Of a DNA stretch of 64,000 nucleotides, positions 1 to 14,379 are shown in pieces. Each line of letters begins with the position of its first letter. The stretch's first letter is position 1. Made by a program: the position numbers and the translations under genes. Origin of the DNA: Constrictibacter sp. MBR-5. Lineage in GTDB: Bacteria; Pseudomonadota; Alphaproteobacteria; JAJUGE01. The stretch covers positions 62,001 through 126,000 of the forward strand of contig NZ_JBEPTK010000009.1 of the NCBI RefSeq assembly GCF_040549485.1. The letters are read 5' to 3'. The notes below the pieces were generated by a model. It was not told the origin of the DNA. It worked only from the letters and a program-made list of their open reading frames with translations, and searched no databases.

Positions 1-85
1 CATACTGCACGACCGCGGCGGCCAGTCCTGCGACCAGGAACCAGGAGACGTCGCGGAACAGGCGCTTCGGCGCCCAGGCCCTCAT
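1..85 (-). CDS. GtrA-like membrane protein, N-terminal fragment
   Basis: Only the first 28 residues lie in the window; the gene runs off the left edge. The visible start is MRAWAPKRLFRDVSWF followed by a hydrophobic run (LVAGLAAAVVQY). A basic leader followed at once by a first membrane helix is how GtrA-family polyprenyl-sugar flippases begin. The ATG is 14 bases past the stop of the upstream methyltransferase gene, so it is the last visible member of a minus-strand operon with a GT2 transferase and a YfhO-like enzyme. GtrA proteins flip undecaprenyl-phosphate-sugar made by GtrB-type GT2 enzymes, so context supports the call. The fragment is too short for a firm family assignment; any small polytopic membrane protein is possible. 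Confidence 0.45.
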   Translation of the reverse strand, partial: MRAWAPKRLFRDVSWFLVAGLAAAVVQY

Positions 86-99
86 GCCGCTCCCCCGCC

Positions 100-795
100 T
101 CAGGCCGTCGGCCGGAGCGTGAAGGTCATCCGCCGCGGATTGAAGCCCAGGTTGCGGTCCTCGCGCACCCCGCCGAATCCGTGCTCCGCCGCCAGCGCCA
201 GGAACGCGTCCGGCGCATAGTGCGACAGGCGCAGCGTGCGCCGCATCCGGCCGTAGTCCGAGACCGCCGTCGCCGCCAGCCCGCCCAGCGCCGCCAGAAG
301 GAAGCCACCGCGCCGCGCGGTGCGCAGCAGCGAGGCGACGTCCGCCGCGACGTTTCCGTCCGGCGGGATCACGTCGGCGACCACCAGCCGGCCGTCGCGC
401 CGCAGCAGGCCGCGCGCCCGGACCAGCAGTGCGGCGAGTTCGTCGCGCGAGAGATACTGGACGACCGAGTTTACCATGATCAGGTCGATGCTACCCTCGG
501 GCAGGGTCGCGAGTCCCGCCTCATCGAGGATGGCGATGCGCCCGCTCCCGCCGTGCAGCGCCGCCAGCCGCGCCCGCACCGCCTCCGCCGCGTCGTAGAG
601 GTAGAGCCGTTCCACCCGTTCCGCGACGCGCGCCGCCTCCAGTGCCAGCCCGCAGCCATAGTCCAGGACCGCCGCGGCACCGTCCGGCACGACGGCGATC
701 AGGTCGTCGGCCACCCGGCGATAGTGCACGCGCAGATGGGTGTCGTTGACGTAGATCCGGTGCGGCCGGTTCCAGAAGGCGAGCCAGCCGCTCAT
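100..795 (-). CDS. class I SAM-dependent methyltransferase
   Basis: Predicted cytoplasmic methyltransferase of 231 residues. The SAM-binding motif I is clear at about residues 43-50 (VLDYGCG), an acidic loop (YLYDA) follows at about 64-69, and the post-motif strand IDLIMVNSVVQYL is typical of the class I Rossmann fold. A segment VVADVIPPDG matches the motif after strand 5. The substrate cannot be read from the sequence. It sits between a YfhO-like membrane glycosyltransferase and a GtrA-like gene, so it may methylate a cell-surface sugar or the lipid carrier product. The ATG lies 13 bases after the stop of the upstream gene, so the genes are likely co-transcribed. Confidence 0.8.
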   Translation of the reverse strand: MSGWLAFWNRPHRIYVNDTHLRVHYRRVADDLIAVVPDGAAAVLDYGCGLALEAARVAERVERLYLYDAAEAVRARLAALHGGSGRIAILDEAGLATLPEGSIDLIMVNSVVQYLSRDELAALLVRARGLLRRDGRLVVADVIPPDGNVAADVASLLRTARRGGFLLAALGGLAATAVSDYGRMRRTLRLSHYAPDAFLALAAEHGFGGVREDRNLGFNPRRMTFTLRPTA

Positions 796-808
796 TCGCT
801 GCAGCCGC

Positions 809-3235
809 TCATCGGACCTTGTCTTCCACCGACACCAGCGCCGCGATCAGATTCTCCAGGGCGAAGGGCTCGAAGCTGAACACCACCGTATGCCGGCCCG
901 GCGGCACCTCGACGGCGCGGAACAGCACGTTGGCCCGGTGGATCGGCCGCTCCTCGCCGTCCACATAGGCCCGCCAGGACGGATACCAGAGGTCGTTGAG
1001 CACCAGGAACGACCGCTGCGCCGCGTTCACCTCGACACGCACCTCCGTGTTGGAATAGTCGACCACCGTCGCGCTGCCGGCCATTGCACCACCGATGGGC
1101 GCGCCGCCGATGGAGGCCCTGCCCCCAACGGCCGCTGCGCGGCCGGCCGGCGGCGGGTTCGTCCAGGACGGCGGCAGGTCCTCGATCAGCGCCGTCGCGC
1201 GATAGTCGAGCGGCGGCATCACGCCGGAACGCAGGATCTTCTCGGCGTCGGCGGCGATCGCCCGCGGCACCAGCATCGCCCGCGGCATGGCGCCGGCGTT
1301 CTCGTAGATCCGCACGCGGCCGATCTGGTCGACCAGGCGCATGTCGCCCGGCTTCAGGCTCGGGTCCAGCGTCTCGATCGGCGCGGCCGTACAGATGAAG
1401 CGGATGCCCAGCATGTTCGCCAGCGTCGAGCGGTAGCTGCCCATCAGCTTGGAGAAGCGCCGCTTCGACATGTGCGAGCTCTCCGTCGCCCCCGTCGCCT
1501 CCTCGTAGGCTTCGAGACGCAGCGGGTTGTAGCCCAGCGTCGATTCGATATCGAAGACCATCGGCGCGTTCTGCCAGGCGCCGCCCAGGCCGATCACCTC
1601 GGCGCGGTACGGCCCGCCGCCGCGTTCCTCGGCGGTGCTCAGATATTCCTGCAGCACGCCGGCCACGACGTCGCCCTCCGGCGCCTCGAACGTGGCCACC
1701 GTGTCGGGCGAATGGGCGTTCAGGACCGTGCCGGAATTGTGGAGCCGCAGGTCGAGAACGAGCAGCGTCAGTGCCAGGCCCAACGCGGCGTGCCCGCCCG
1801 AACCCGACCGGGCGACGAGGGCCGCGATGCCCGCGGCGACGGCGATCCAGAGGGCCGCCTCGGTCATCTGGAGAAGCGCCCAGTGAAGCTCGCCATGAGT
1901 CCAGGCCAGCCAGCCGGCGAAGCCGGTCGCGGCGACCGCGGCCACCGCGCCGATCGTCAGGGCGGGCCGGCGCAGCCGTCCCGTGTCGCCCGCCGCCAGC
2001 CGGTGCAGCAGGTATCCCGCGCACAGGGCCAGCGCGAAGCCGACCAGGAAGGTGGCGTCGGCCGGCCGCCGGTAGAGATCGACGCCGGGTACGGCCTCGT
2101 AGAGGAATTCGAAGACGGGCGTGTGGCTCCCGACGGCGTAGAAGATCATGACGACCAGGACGCCGGCGTAGAAACGCACCTCCCGCGCCGCCAGCCAGCC
2201 GGCGAGGACGCCGTAGCGCAGCACGAGCACCACCGGCAGGATGCCCAGATAGAGATAGTCGGTCGCCCGGTCGGTCCAGTCGCGTTCCGCCCAGGGCAGT
2301 CCGCCGGGTCCCCAATAGCCGGAGAAGCCGTTCAGCGACTTGAAGTAGTCGGGCACCAGCGCCGTGATGAAGTTCACCGGGTTGAGCGAGCCGGTGATCG
2401 CGAGATCGAAGGAGATTTCCGGCCGGTTGCTGAGACCCAGGAACTGCAGGGTGAGCAGCACCGGCAGCGCCAGCACGGCGATGCCGGTCGCGATCGCGGT
2501 GAGCCCGGGACGCCAGCAGGCGTTCGCGAAAGCGCGCAGGTCGGCCGCCGTCGCCGCGCGGTGGGCAACGTAGGCGACCATGGTCATGCAGGCCAGGAAG
2601 GCGATCTGGTCGCGGTTCGCCGCCATGACCGCGGCGACGAGGCCGAAGCCGGCGGCCCACCCGACGCTCCGCCGGCCCGCCTCCGACCGGTCTACCGTCT
2701 CCTTCAGCAGCCAGAAGGCCAGCGGCAGCCAGCCGTAGCTCAGGATGATCCCGGTGTGCTGCAGCCGCGCCGCCGCCGACCCGCCGAACATGTAGACCGT
2801 TGCCGCCAGCAGCCCGGCAGGCGCGATCCACCGGTGGCTGCGGCAGAGCAGGACGATCCCGATGCCGCCGATCAGCAGGTGCAGCAGCTGTGCCGCGTCG
2901 ACCATGCGCATGGACGGCCGCTCCACCAGCGCCGCCAGACCCAGCATCAGCGGCGAGAACAGCATCGACTGCGGATCCGAGATCATCGGATATCCGCCCA
3001 TGTGGTACGGGTTCCAGGCCGGCGACTGGCCGTCGTGCAGCGACTGCGCGACGAAGCGCAGCAGCGGGTAGAAGTGGTTCTTGGCGTCCCAGGGGATGAT
3101 CAGCCCGTCGACCAGCCACGGCCAGGCGAGGAACGCCCATATCCCCGCGACCGAGGCGAGCGACGCCCACAGCGGCCAGTCGCACGTCGTCGGGCGCAGC
3201 AGCGGATCGGGACTGGCGAGGGCCGGTGCGTGCAT
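809..3235 (-). CDS. YfhO-family polytopic membrane protein (GT-C-like glycosyltransferase)
   Basis: An 808-residue integral membrane protein with many hydrophobic helices, starting near residue 22, and a soluble C-terminal part of roughly 200 residues with beta-rich character (VEVNAAQRSFLVLNDLWYPSW). The N-terminal loop has WDAKNHFYPLLRF, the acidic first-loop pattern seen in GT-C fold sugar transferases and in YfhO, which glycosylates lipoteichoic acid in Gram-positives. The likely role is transfer of a sugar from a polyprenyl-phosphate donor to an envelope glycan at the outer face of the inner membrane. The ATG at 3235 (MHAPALASP) was chosen because the frame stays open far upstream only through the GT2 gene, which is clearly coded in another frame. 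The acceptor is unknown. Confidence 0.75.
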   Translation of the reverse strand: MHAPALASPDPLLRPTTCDWPLWASLASVAGIWAFLAWPWLVDGLIIPWDAKNHFYPLLRFVAQSLHDGQSPAWNPYHMGGYPMISDPQSMLFSPLMLGLAALVERPSMRMVDAAQLLHLLIGGIGIVLLCRSHRWIAPAGLLAATVYMFGGSAAARLQHTGIILSYGWLPLAFWLLKETVDRSEAGRRSVGWAAGFGLVAAVMAANRDQIAFLACMTMVAYVAHRAATAADLRAFANACWRPGLTAIATGIAVLALPVLLTLQFLGLSNRPEISFDLAITGSLNPVNFITALVPDYFKSLNGFSGYWGPGGLPWAERDWTDRATDYLYLGILPVVLVLRYGVLAGWLAAREVRFYAGVLVVMIFYAVGSHTPVFEFLYEAVPGVDLYRRPADATFLVGFALALCAGYLLHRLAAGDTGRLRRPALTIGAVAAVAATGFAGWLAWTHGELHWALLQMTEAALWIAVAAGIAALVARSGSGGHAALGLALTLLVLDLRLHNSGTVLNAHSPDTVATFEAPEGDVVAGVLQEYLSTAEERGGGPYRAEVIGLGGAWQNAPMVFDIESTLGYNPLRLEAYEEATGATESSHMSKRRFSKLMGSYRSTLANMLGIRFICTAAPIETLDPSLKPGDMRLVDQIGRVRIYENAGAMPRAMLVPRAIAADAEKILRSGVMPPLDYRATALIEDLPPSWTNPPPAGRAAAVGGRASIGGAPIGGAMAGSATVVDYSNTEVRVEVNAAQRSFLVLNDLWYPSWRAYVDGEERPIHRANVLFRAVEVPPGRHTVVFSFEPFALENLIAALVSVEDKVR

Positions 3236-3276
3236 GGGGCTGTGCGGCTCGGCGGTGCGTTCGGGGGACGGTGAGG

Positions 3277-4263
3277 TCAGGGGCTCGTGTGGTGCTGGGC
3301 GGCCGGGGCCGCTGCGCCGGTCCAGACCTCCGGTGCCTCCGGTTCCAGGCCGATCGCCTCGCGCACCAGATACAGCGGCCGCCGTTTCACTTCGGTGAAT
3401 ATCCGGCCGAGATATTCTCCGAGCACCCCGAGGGTGATGAGCTGGATGCCGGCGAACAGGCTCACCGCCACCATCAGCGACGGATAGCCGGGCACCTCGA
3501 CCCCCAGCACCAGGGTCTTCACCAGGATCCAGACACCGAAGATCAGTGCCACCGCCGACACCGCGAGCCCGACATAGGACCAGACCCGAAGCGGCATGGT
3601 GCTGAAGGCGGTCAGCCCGTCCAGCGCGAACAGCCAGAGCTTCCAGAAGCTCCACGTCGTCCGGCCGGAATGGCGCTCGCCGATGTCGAAGGGCACTCCG
3701 CACTGACGGAAGCCGACCCAGGCGTAGAGCCCCTTGGCGAAGCGGGTGCGCTCCGGCATCGCGTTCAGCGCCCGCACCACCTTGCGGTCGAACAGCGCGA
3801 AGTCGCCGACGCCCTGCGGCAGGTCGATCTCCGCGATCCGCGCGAACAGGCGATAGAACAGCCGGCTGCTCCAGCGCTGCGCCGCGGACTGATAGGCGCG
3901 GTCGCGCCGCTGGGCATAGACCACCTCGAAGCCTTCGCGCCACCGCGCGACCAGCTCGTGCAGCAGTTCCGGCGGGTGCTGCAGGTCGGCGTCCATCAGC
4001 ACCACCGCCTGTCCCGAGGCGTGGCGCAGGCCGGCGGCGATGGCGATGTCCTTGCCGAAATTGCGCGACAGGCCGAGCAGCTTGATTCGGCGGTCGTCGC
4101 GCCGGCACGCCCGCACCCGCTCGACCGTGGCGTCTGTGCTGCCGTCGTCGACGAAGATCACCTCGGACGCCATGCCGAGGGCGTCGAGGACCGGTCGCAA
4201 GCGGGCCACCAGCGCGTCGACGTTCCCCGCCTCGTTCTTCGCCGGAATGACGATCGAAAGCAT
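3277..4263 (-). CDS. GT2 family glycosyltransferase, DPM1/GtrB-like
   Basis: A 328-residue protein that starts MLSIVIPAKNEAGNV, the standard GT2 opening. The nucleotide-binding strand EVIFVDDGSTDAT and the metal-binding DAD (residues 91-93, VVLMDADLQHPPE) are intact. Two C-terminal membrane helices follow (around residues 235-290), as in GtrB/ArnC-like enzymes that charge undecaprenyl phosphate with a hexose. The downstream YfhO-like and GtrA-like genes fit a three-part charge, flip and transfer system. A longer in-frame start at 4383 would overlap the divergent deacetylase gene and adds no family sequence, so 4263 is preferred. The sugar is not predictable. Confidence 0.88.
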   Translation of the reverse strand: MLSIVIPAKNEAGNVDALVARLRPVLDALGMASEVIFVDDGSTDATVERVRACRRDDRRIKLLGLSRNFGKDIAIAAGLRHASGQAVVLMDADLQHPPELLHELVARWREGFEVVYAQRRDRAYQSAAQRWSSRLFYRLFARIAEIDLPQGVGDFALFDRKVVRALNAMPERTRFAKGLYAWVGFRQCGVPFDIGERHSGRTTWSFWKLWLFALDGLTAFSTMPLRVWSYVGLAVSAVALIFGVWILVKTLVLGVEVPGYPSLMVAVSLFAGIQLITLGVLGEYLGRIFTEVKRRPLYLVREAIGLEPEAPEVWTGAAAPAAQHHTSP

Positions 4264-4370
4264 GTGCCGCTGCCGCCCCCCGCCCCGCGTCGCGCTCTGT
4301 TCCTGGCGCATGCGGGTGCGATGGCGGTAATAGCTGACCCAGGCTCCCGTTGCTTTCAAGTCGATTCGCA

Positions 4371-5216
4371 ATGTCCGATGCACGTCCCGTCATACTGTGC
4401 GCCGACGACTACGGTCTGACCGCCGGGGTCAGTCGCGGAATAGCCGATCTGCTCGCCGCCGGGCGCCTCTCCGCGACCAGCTGCATGAGCGTCGCGTCCG
4501 CGTGGCCGGCCGCCGCCGGCGACCTCGCCGGCCTCTCCGGCCGCGCCGATATCGGCCTGCACCTGACCCTCACCCGCCTCGCGCCGCTCGGGCCGATGCC
4601 GCGGCTCGCGCCGGACGGACGGCTCCCGGACATCGGCACGCTCATGCGCGCCGCGATGGCCCGCCGCTTGGACGAGCCCGAGATCGCTGCCGAACTGGAG
4701 CGCCAGCTCGACGCGTTCCTCGCGGCGACGGGGCGGCCGCCGGATTTCCTCGACGGGCACCAGCACGTCCACATCCTGCCGGGCGTCCGCGACGTCGTGC
4801 TCGACCTCGTCCGCCGCCGCCTCGACCCGCGGCGGCTCTATGTCCGCTCCTGCGCCGAAGGACTCCCCGCGATTCTCGGCCGCCGTGTCGCCGCGCCGAA
4901 GGCGCTGCTTCTGTCCGTGCTGTCGCGCGGACTGGTGCGGCGCTGCGCGGCGGCCGGCATCGCGACGAACCGGGGCTTCGCCGGCGTGAACGGCTTCCGC
5001 CCCGACGAAGATTTCGGCGCGATCTTCCGCCGATTCCTCATGTATCCGGGGCCTCTGCCGCTGGTCATGTGCCATCCCGGCATCCCGGACGCCGGCCTCG
5101 GCGAACTCGACGAGGTGACAGACAGGCGACGCGACGAACTCGACTACTTTGCCGGCGATCGATTCCCCGCCGATCTTTCCGAAGCCGGCTGTCGGCTCGC
5201 ACGATTTCGCCGCTGA
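4371..5216 (+). CDS. ChbG/HpnK (YdjC) family deacetylase
   Basis: A 281-residue carbohydrate deacetylase-like protein. The family metal site is visible: the DD pair at residues 12-13 (CADDYG), His64 in GLHLTL, the DGHQHVH cluster (His130, 132, 134) and a late MCHPG. Members remove N-acetyl groups from chito-oligosaccharides (ChbG) or act in hopanoid glycolipid synthesis (HpnK). It is divergent from the GT2 operon with about 107 bases between starts, so it may trim the sugar that system transfers. ATG 4371 is preferred over the in-frame TTG at 4350. No signal peptide is seen, which suggests cytosolic action. ChbG and HpnK cannot be told apart without the rest of a hopanoid cluster. Confidence 0.82.
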   Translation: MSDARPVILCADDYGLTAGVSRGIADLLAAGRLSATSCMSVASAWPAAAGDLAGLSGRADIGLHLTLTRLAPLGPMPRLAPDGRLPDIGTLMRAAMARRLDEPEIAAELERQLDAFLAATGRPPDFLDGHQHVHILPGVRDVVLDLVRRRLDPRRLYVRSCAEGLPAILGRRVAAPKALLLSVLSRGLVRRCAAAGIATNRGFAGVNGFRPDEDFGAIFRRFLMYPGPLPLVMCHPGIPDAGLGELDEVTDRRRDELDYFAGDRFPADLSEAGCRLARFRR

Positions 5217-5313
5217 GACGTTCCAGGTTTCGGGGGCGATTACGGGTCGACCCCGCGAGTCCGGGAGTCCAGACTGTCGGACAGTCATGCCGAGACGAAA
5301 GGGGAGAGCCGGA

Positions 5314-7302
<1,989 letters not shown>

Positions 7303-7322
7303 TCGGGTCGAGCGGGAAAAGG

Positions 7323-7360
7323 AAGGGCGGCGCAGCGGCGCCGCCCTTCTTCTTCTTCTC
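7323..7360 (+). terminator. Rho-independent terminator after betT
   Basis: A perfect 11-bp stem (7323-7333 with 7338-7348), a four-base loop, then a pyrimidine run CTTCTTCTTCTC. It lies 21 bases after the betT stop and just before the end of the convergent LLM oxidoreductase gene. The stem also works on the opposite strand but without a clear T-run there. Confidence 0.8.
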
Positions 7361-7398
7361 CGACTTCGTCCCCGAGGGCGTCGTCCGGGAGGGCGTCG

Positions 7399-8238
7399 TC
7401 AGAGCCCCGCCACCTTCGCCAGTTCGTCCAGCTTCGGCAGCATCTCCGCGTCGGGCAGCGGCGGCACGCTGAAGCAGATGCGCGTCGCCCCCGCCTCGGT
7501 CAGGCGCTTCACCCGGTCGCTCTCGTGCGCCGTCTGGTAGGCGACCAGTTCCAGCGACGCCGGGTCGCGCCCCGCCTCCGCCGCCATCTGGCGGAAGCGG
7601 GGGAAGGTCTCGGCGAGGTCGGTGCCGCGGCTGCCGAGCGGCATCCAGCCGTCGCCGTAGCGCAGGGCGCGCTTGGCGGCGTGCGGGAAGGCGCCGCCGA
7701 CGATGATCGGCGGGTGCGGCTTCTGCACCGGCTTCGGCCAGGTCATCATCGGCGGGAAGTCGACCAGGTCGCCATGATATTCCGGCTTCGTCTTGGTCCA
7801 GATCTCCTTCATCGCCTCGATGCGCTCGCGCATCAGCTTGAATCGCGTCTCGAAGACCGTGCCGTGGTCCTCCATCTCGTCCTGGTTCCAGCCGCCGCCG
7901 ATGCCGAAGACGAAGCGGCCGTTCGACAGCTGGTCGAGGCTCGCCACCTCCTTCGCCGTCTGGATCGGATCGCGCTGCACGACGAGGCAGATGCCGGTGC
8001 CCAGCTTCAGCTTCGTCGTCACCGAGGCGACCGTCGCCAGCGCCACGAAGGGGTCCATCACGTCGTAATACTGCTTCGGCAGGTCGCCGCCGCCGCCGAA
8101 GGGCGACTTTCGGGTCAGCGGGATGTGCGAATGTTCCGCCACCCAGAGCGATTCGAACCCTCGCTCCTCCAGCGCCCGCCCCATGTCGGCCGGCTTCATC
8201 GAATAGTCCGTCGGGAAATAGGCGACGCCGAAATCCAT
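7399..8238 (-). CDS. LLM class (luciferase-like) flavin/F420-dependent oxidoreductase
   Basis: A 279-residue TIM-barrel enzyme of the bacterial luciferase-like superfamily. Supporting segments are MDFGVAYFPTDYS at the start, LGTGICLVVQRDP after strand 4, LDQLSNGRFVFGIGGGWNQDE, and the PVQKPHPPIIVGGA signature around the middle. These match the LLM-F420 type often seen in proteobacterial catabolic regions. The cofactor could be FMNH2 or F420H2; sequence alone does not settle this. The substrate is unknown. It converges on the betT terminator and is divergent from the histidine kinase gene. Two further LLM enzymes lie at 29412 and 44917. Confidence 0.85.
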   Translation of the reverse strand: MDFGVAYFPTDYSMKPADMGRALEERGFESLWVAEHSHIPLTRKSPFGGGGDLPKQYYDVMDPFVALATVASVTTKLKLGTGICLVVQRDPIQTAKEVASLDQLSNGRFVFGIGGGWNQDEMEDHGTVFETRFKLMRERIEAMKEIWTKTKPEYHGDLVDFPPMMTWPKPVQKPHPPIIVGGAFPHAAKRALRYGDGWMPLGSRGTDLAETFPRFRQMAAEAGRDPASLELVAYQTAHESDRVKRLTEAGATRICFSVPPLPDAEMLPKLDELAKVAGL

Positions 8239-8403
8239 CTCGTCCTCCCGCTTCTCTCGTCGTTCGGGTTGCGCGGACGAGTATCGGCCAGCCGGCGCGG
8301 AACCGCCAGCCGCGGCCGTCCGCGGTCCGGGCGGAGCGGCGACCCCAAAGACCCGGACGGATCCCCGCGGGTCCGCGACGAAAAGGCATGTCGCGCGTTA
8401 ACT

Positions 8404-8429
8404 TCCGATACAATCTCGCTGTGAGATTG
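8404..8429 (+). promoter_or_regulatory. Candidate promoter and inverted repeat before the histidine kinase
   Basis: A good -10 match, TACAAT, occurs at 8409-8414. Just after it lies an inverted repeat, CAATCTC (8411-8417) and GAGATTG (8423-8429), with a 5-base spacer. The repeat would sit at the transcription start, a usual place for an operator. The -35 region is weak. This placement supports ATG 8463 rather than 8388 as the start of the kinase gene. Confidence 0.4.
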
Positions 8430-8462
8430 CTCTTCCGCGTTCAAGCAAAAAGCCGTTCATTC

Positions 8463-9956
<1,494 letters not shown>

Positions 9957-11278
9957 CCTCGGCGAACGGCCGGCCGATGATCTGCATCGACAGCGGCATG
10001 CCTGCGGACGACAGGCCGGTCGGCAGCGCCAGCGCCGGATCGCCCGTCACGTTGATCGCCTGCCGCGCCTGCCGCGGATAGGTCCGGTCGACCAGCGCGT
10101 CGTCTTCCAGGTCGCAGGCCGGCTCCATGCTGGAGGCGGTGATCGCCACGTCGACGTCGCGCATCGCCTCGGCGAAGCGCGCGATCAGCCGCCCGCGCAT
10201 GCGCAGCGCCTGGACATAGTCGACGGCGCGGTAGAAGGCGCCGGCCATCAGCCGCTCGCGCGCCCGCGCACCATAATCCTCCGGCCGCTCGGTCAGCCAC
10301 TTCTCGTGGATGGCGAAGGCCTCGCACTGCAGGATGATGCGGTTGACCGTCGCGTATTCCTGCAGCGGTCCCGGGTCGATCTCCGTCACGCTGGCGCCCA
10401 TGCCGGCCAGCGTCTCGACCGCCGCCTCGATCGACGCCGCCATCTCGGCGTCGGCCACCATGTCCTTCGCGTAGAAGCGCCGCACCACGCCGATGCGCAG
10501 CCCCTTCACCCCGTCCTTCATCCCGGCGGTGTAGTCGATGGCCGGCTCCGGCGCGCTGCCCGGATCGGACGGGTCGTGCCCGGCGATCACGTTCAGCATC
10601 AGCGCGTTGTCCTCCACCGTGCGCGTCATCGGCCCGACATGGTCGAGGCTGAAGGACAGCGGCACGACGCCCGCTCGGCTGACCCGGCCATAGGTCGGCT
10701 TCAGCCCGACGATGCCGCACTGCGATGCCGGGTTGCGCACCGACCCGCCCGTGTCCGTGCCGATCGCCGCCGGGAAGAAGCCCGCCGCGATGCCCGCCCC
10801 CGACCCGCTCGACGAGCCGCCCGGATGGCAGGTCCGATTCCACGGATTGCGCGCCGGCGGCCAGGGCAGGTCGCGCGACGGTCCGCCGATGGCGAACTCG
10901 TGCGTCGACAGCTTGCCCATCAGCACGCCGCCGGCACCGCGCAGGGCGCGCGTCACCGCCGCGTCGCGCTTGGCGACGTTGCCCTCCAGGATCTTCGAAT
11001 GCGCCGTGGTCGGCACGCCCTCGACGTCGACGATGTCCTTCAGGCCGTAGGGCACGCCGTGGAACGGCCCCCGCCAGTTGCCGGCCGCCACCTCCTCCTG
11101 CGCGCGCTTCGCCTCGGCCATGGCCACGTCGCGCATCGGCAGGATGAAGGCGTCGAGCGCCGCGTTGTAGCGGTCGACCTGGGCGAACAGCGCCTCGGCA
11201 TACTCGACCGGCGAGAGCGTCTTGGTGCGGATGAGATCCGACGCCTCGGCGACGGTCAGGAACGGCAGATCGGTCATC

Positions 11279-11461
11279 TCAGCGCTCCGCCTTCAGGCGC
11301 AGCACGTGCGCCGGCTCCTCGGCGAGGTCGAAGTCGCGCGGCATCTCGTCCTTCAGCCTGCGCGAGAAGCTCACCGCCTTCTCCAGGTCGCCGCGGAACC
11401 GCGCCGCCGCCTTCTCCAGCCCGACGCCGCGCGCCAGCTCCATGATCTCGTCGTCCTGCAT
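11279..11461 (-). CDS. Small GatC/AtzG-like partner of the amidase
   Basis: A 60-residue protein directly upstream of the amidase; the TGA and the amidase ATG are separated by one base. It begins MQDDEIMELARGVGLEKAA and ends DLAEEPAHVLRLKAER. The plan of an N-terminal helical part then an acidic-proline tail (EEPAHVLR) resembles the EPA-V-R ending of AtzG-type and GatC-type subunits that wrap around and stabilise an amidase. That resemblance is from memory of the families, not from alignment. ATG 11461 was chosen because the longer frame upstream runs through a palindromic repeat. Likely role: an assembly or solubility subunit for the amidase. Confidence 0.6.
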   Translation of the reverse strand: MQDDEIMELARGVGLEKAAARFRGDLEKAVSFSRRLKDEMPRDFDLAEEPAHVLRLKAER

Positions 11462-11477
11462 GGATGGATCCCCCTTC

Positions 11478-11547
11478 GGAGCGCGGGCGTCCCGCCCGCA
11501 TGGAACGTCAAACATGACGAGAGAGGCGGGCGGGACGCCCGCGCTCC
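11478..11547. repeat. Perfect 22-bp inverted repeat (REP-like hairpin)
   Basis: The arms 11478-11499 and 11526-11547 are perfect reverse complements of 22 bases, very GC-rich (core GCGGGCGTCCCGCCCGC), with a 26-base spacer. It fills the gap between the dialkylglycine decarboxylase stop and the small amidase-partner gene. Such GCGGG-CGTCC-CGCCCGC palindromes are dispersed extragenic repeats in several bacterial genomes. It could act as a transcription terminator or RNA stabiliser between the two genes. Confidence 0.8.
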
Positions 11548-11551
11548 CAGC

Positions 11552-14075
<2,524 letters not shown>

Positions 14076-14237
14076 GGGTCCCGTTGCCGGACGGCTCGTG
14101 TCGGTGTCACGCCGGAGGGGCCGCCTGCGCCGCCTTTCCAGGCGCCCCCGCGATCAAGCCTTATAAGCCGCCCCGCGGCCCGACGCGACACCCAACGGTC
14201 CGGACAAACGATCCGCCGCGCTCACCACCCCTCGCCC

Positions 14238-14325
14238 GTCATTGCGCGGCGCGCAGCGCCGAAGCAGCCCAGGGCCTCAGCCTGCGCGCCGGCCCTGGAT
14301 TGCTTCGCCTTCGGTTCGCAATGAC
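14238..14325. repeat. Dispersed palindromic repeat, GTCATTGCG...CGCAATGAC type
   Basis: Imperfect palindrome bounded by GTCATTGCG and CGCAATGAC, with inner arms CGAAGCAGCCCAGGGCC and GGCCCTGGATTGCTTCG. This is the general form of a repeat very common between genes in alphaproteobacteria. It occupies most of the 304-base gap between the acyl-CoA dehydrogenase and TenA genes, where I see no gene. It may fold into a long hairpin in RNA from either strand. Confidence 0.75.
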
Positions 14326-14379
14326 GGCGAGAAGGGGAGGTGTGCAGAGAGTCTGGCACACCCTGGACGGGACACGCCG

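Noticed and set aside
809-4393. A single 1194-residue fusion of GT2 and YfhO regions
   Set aside because: The upstream part of that frame is out of phase with the clear GT2 coding sequence and translates to Arg/Ala-rich noise; two genes fit better.
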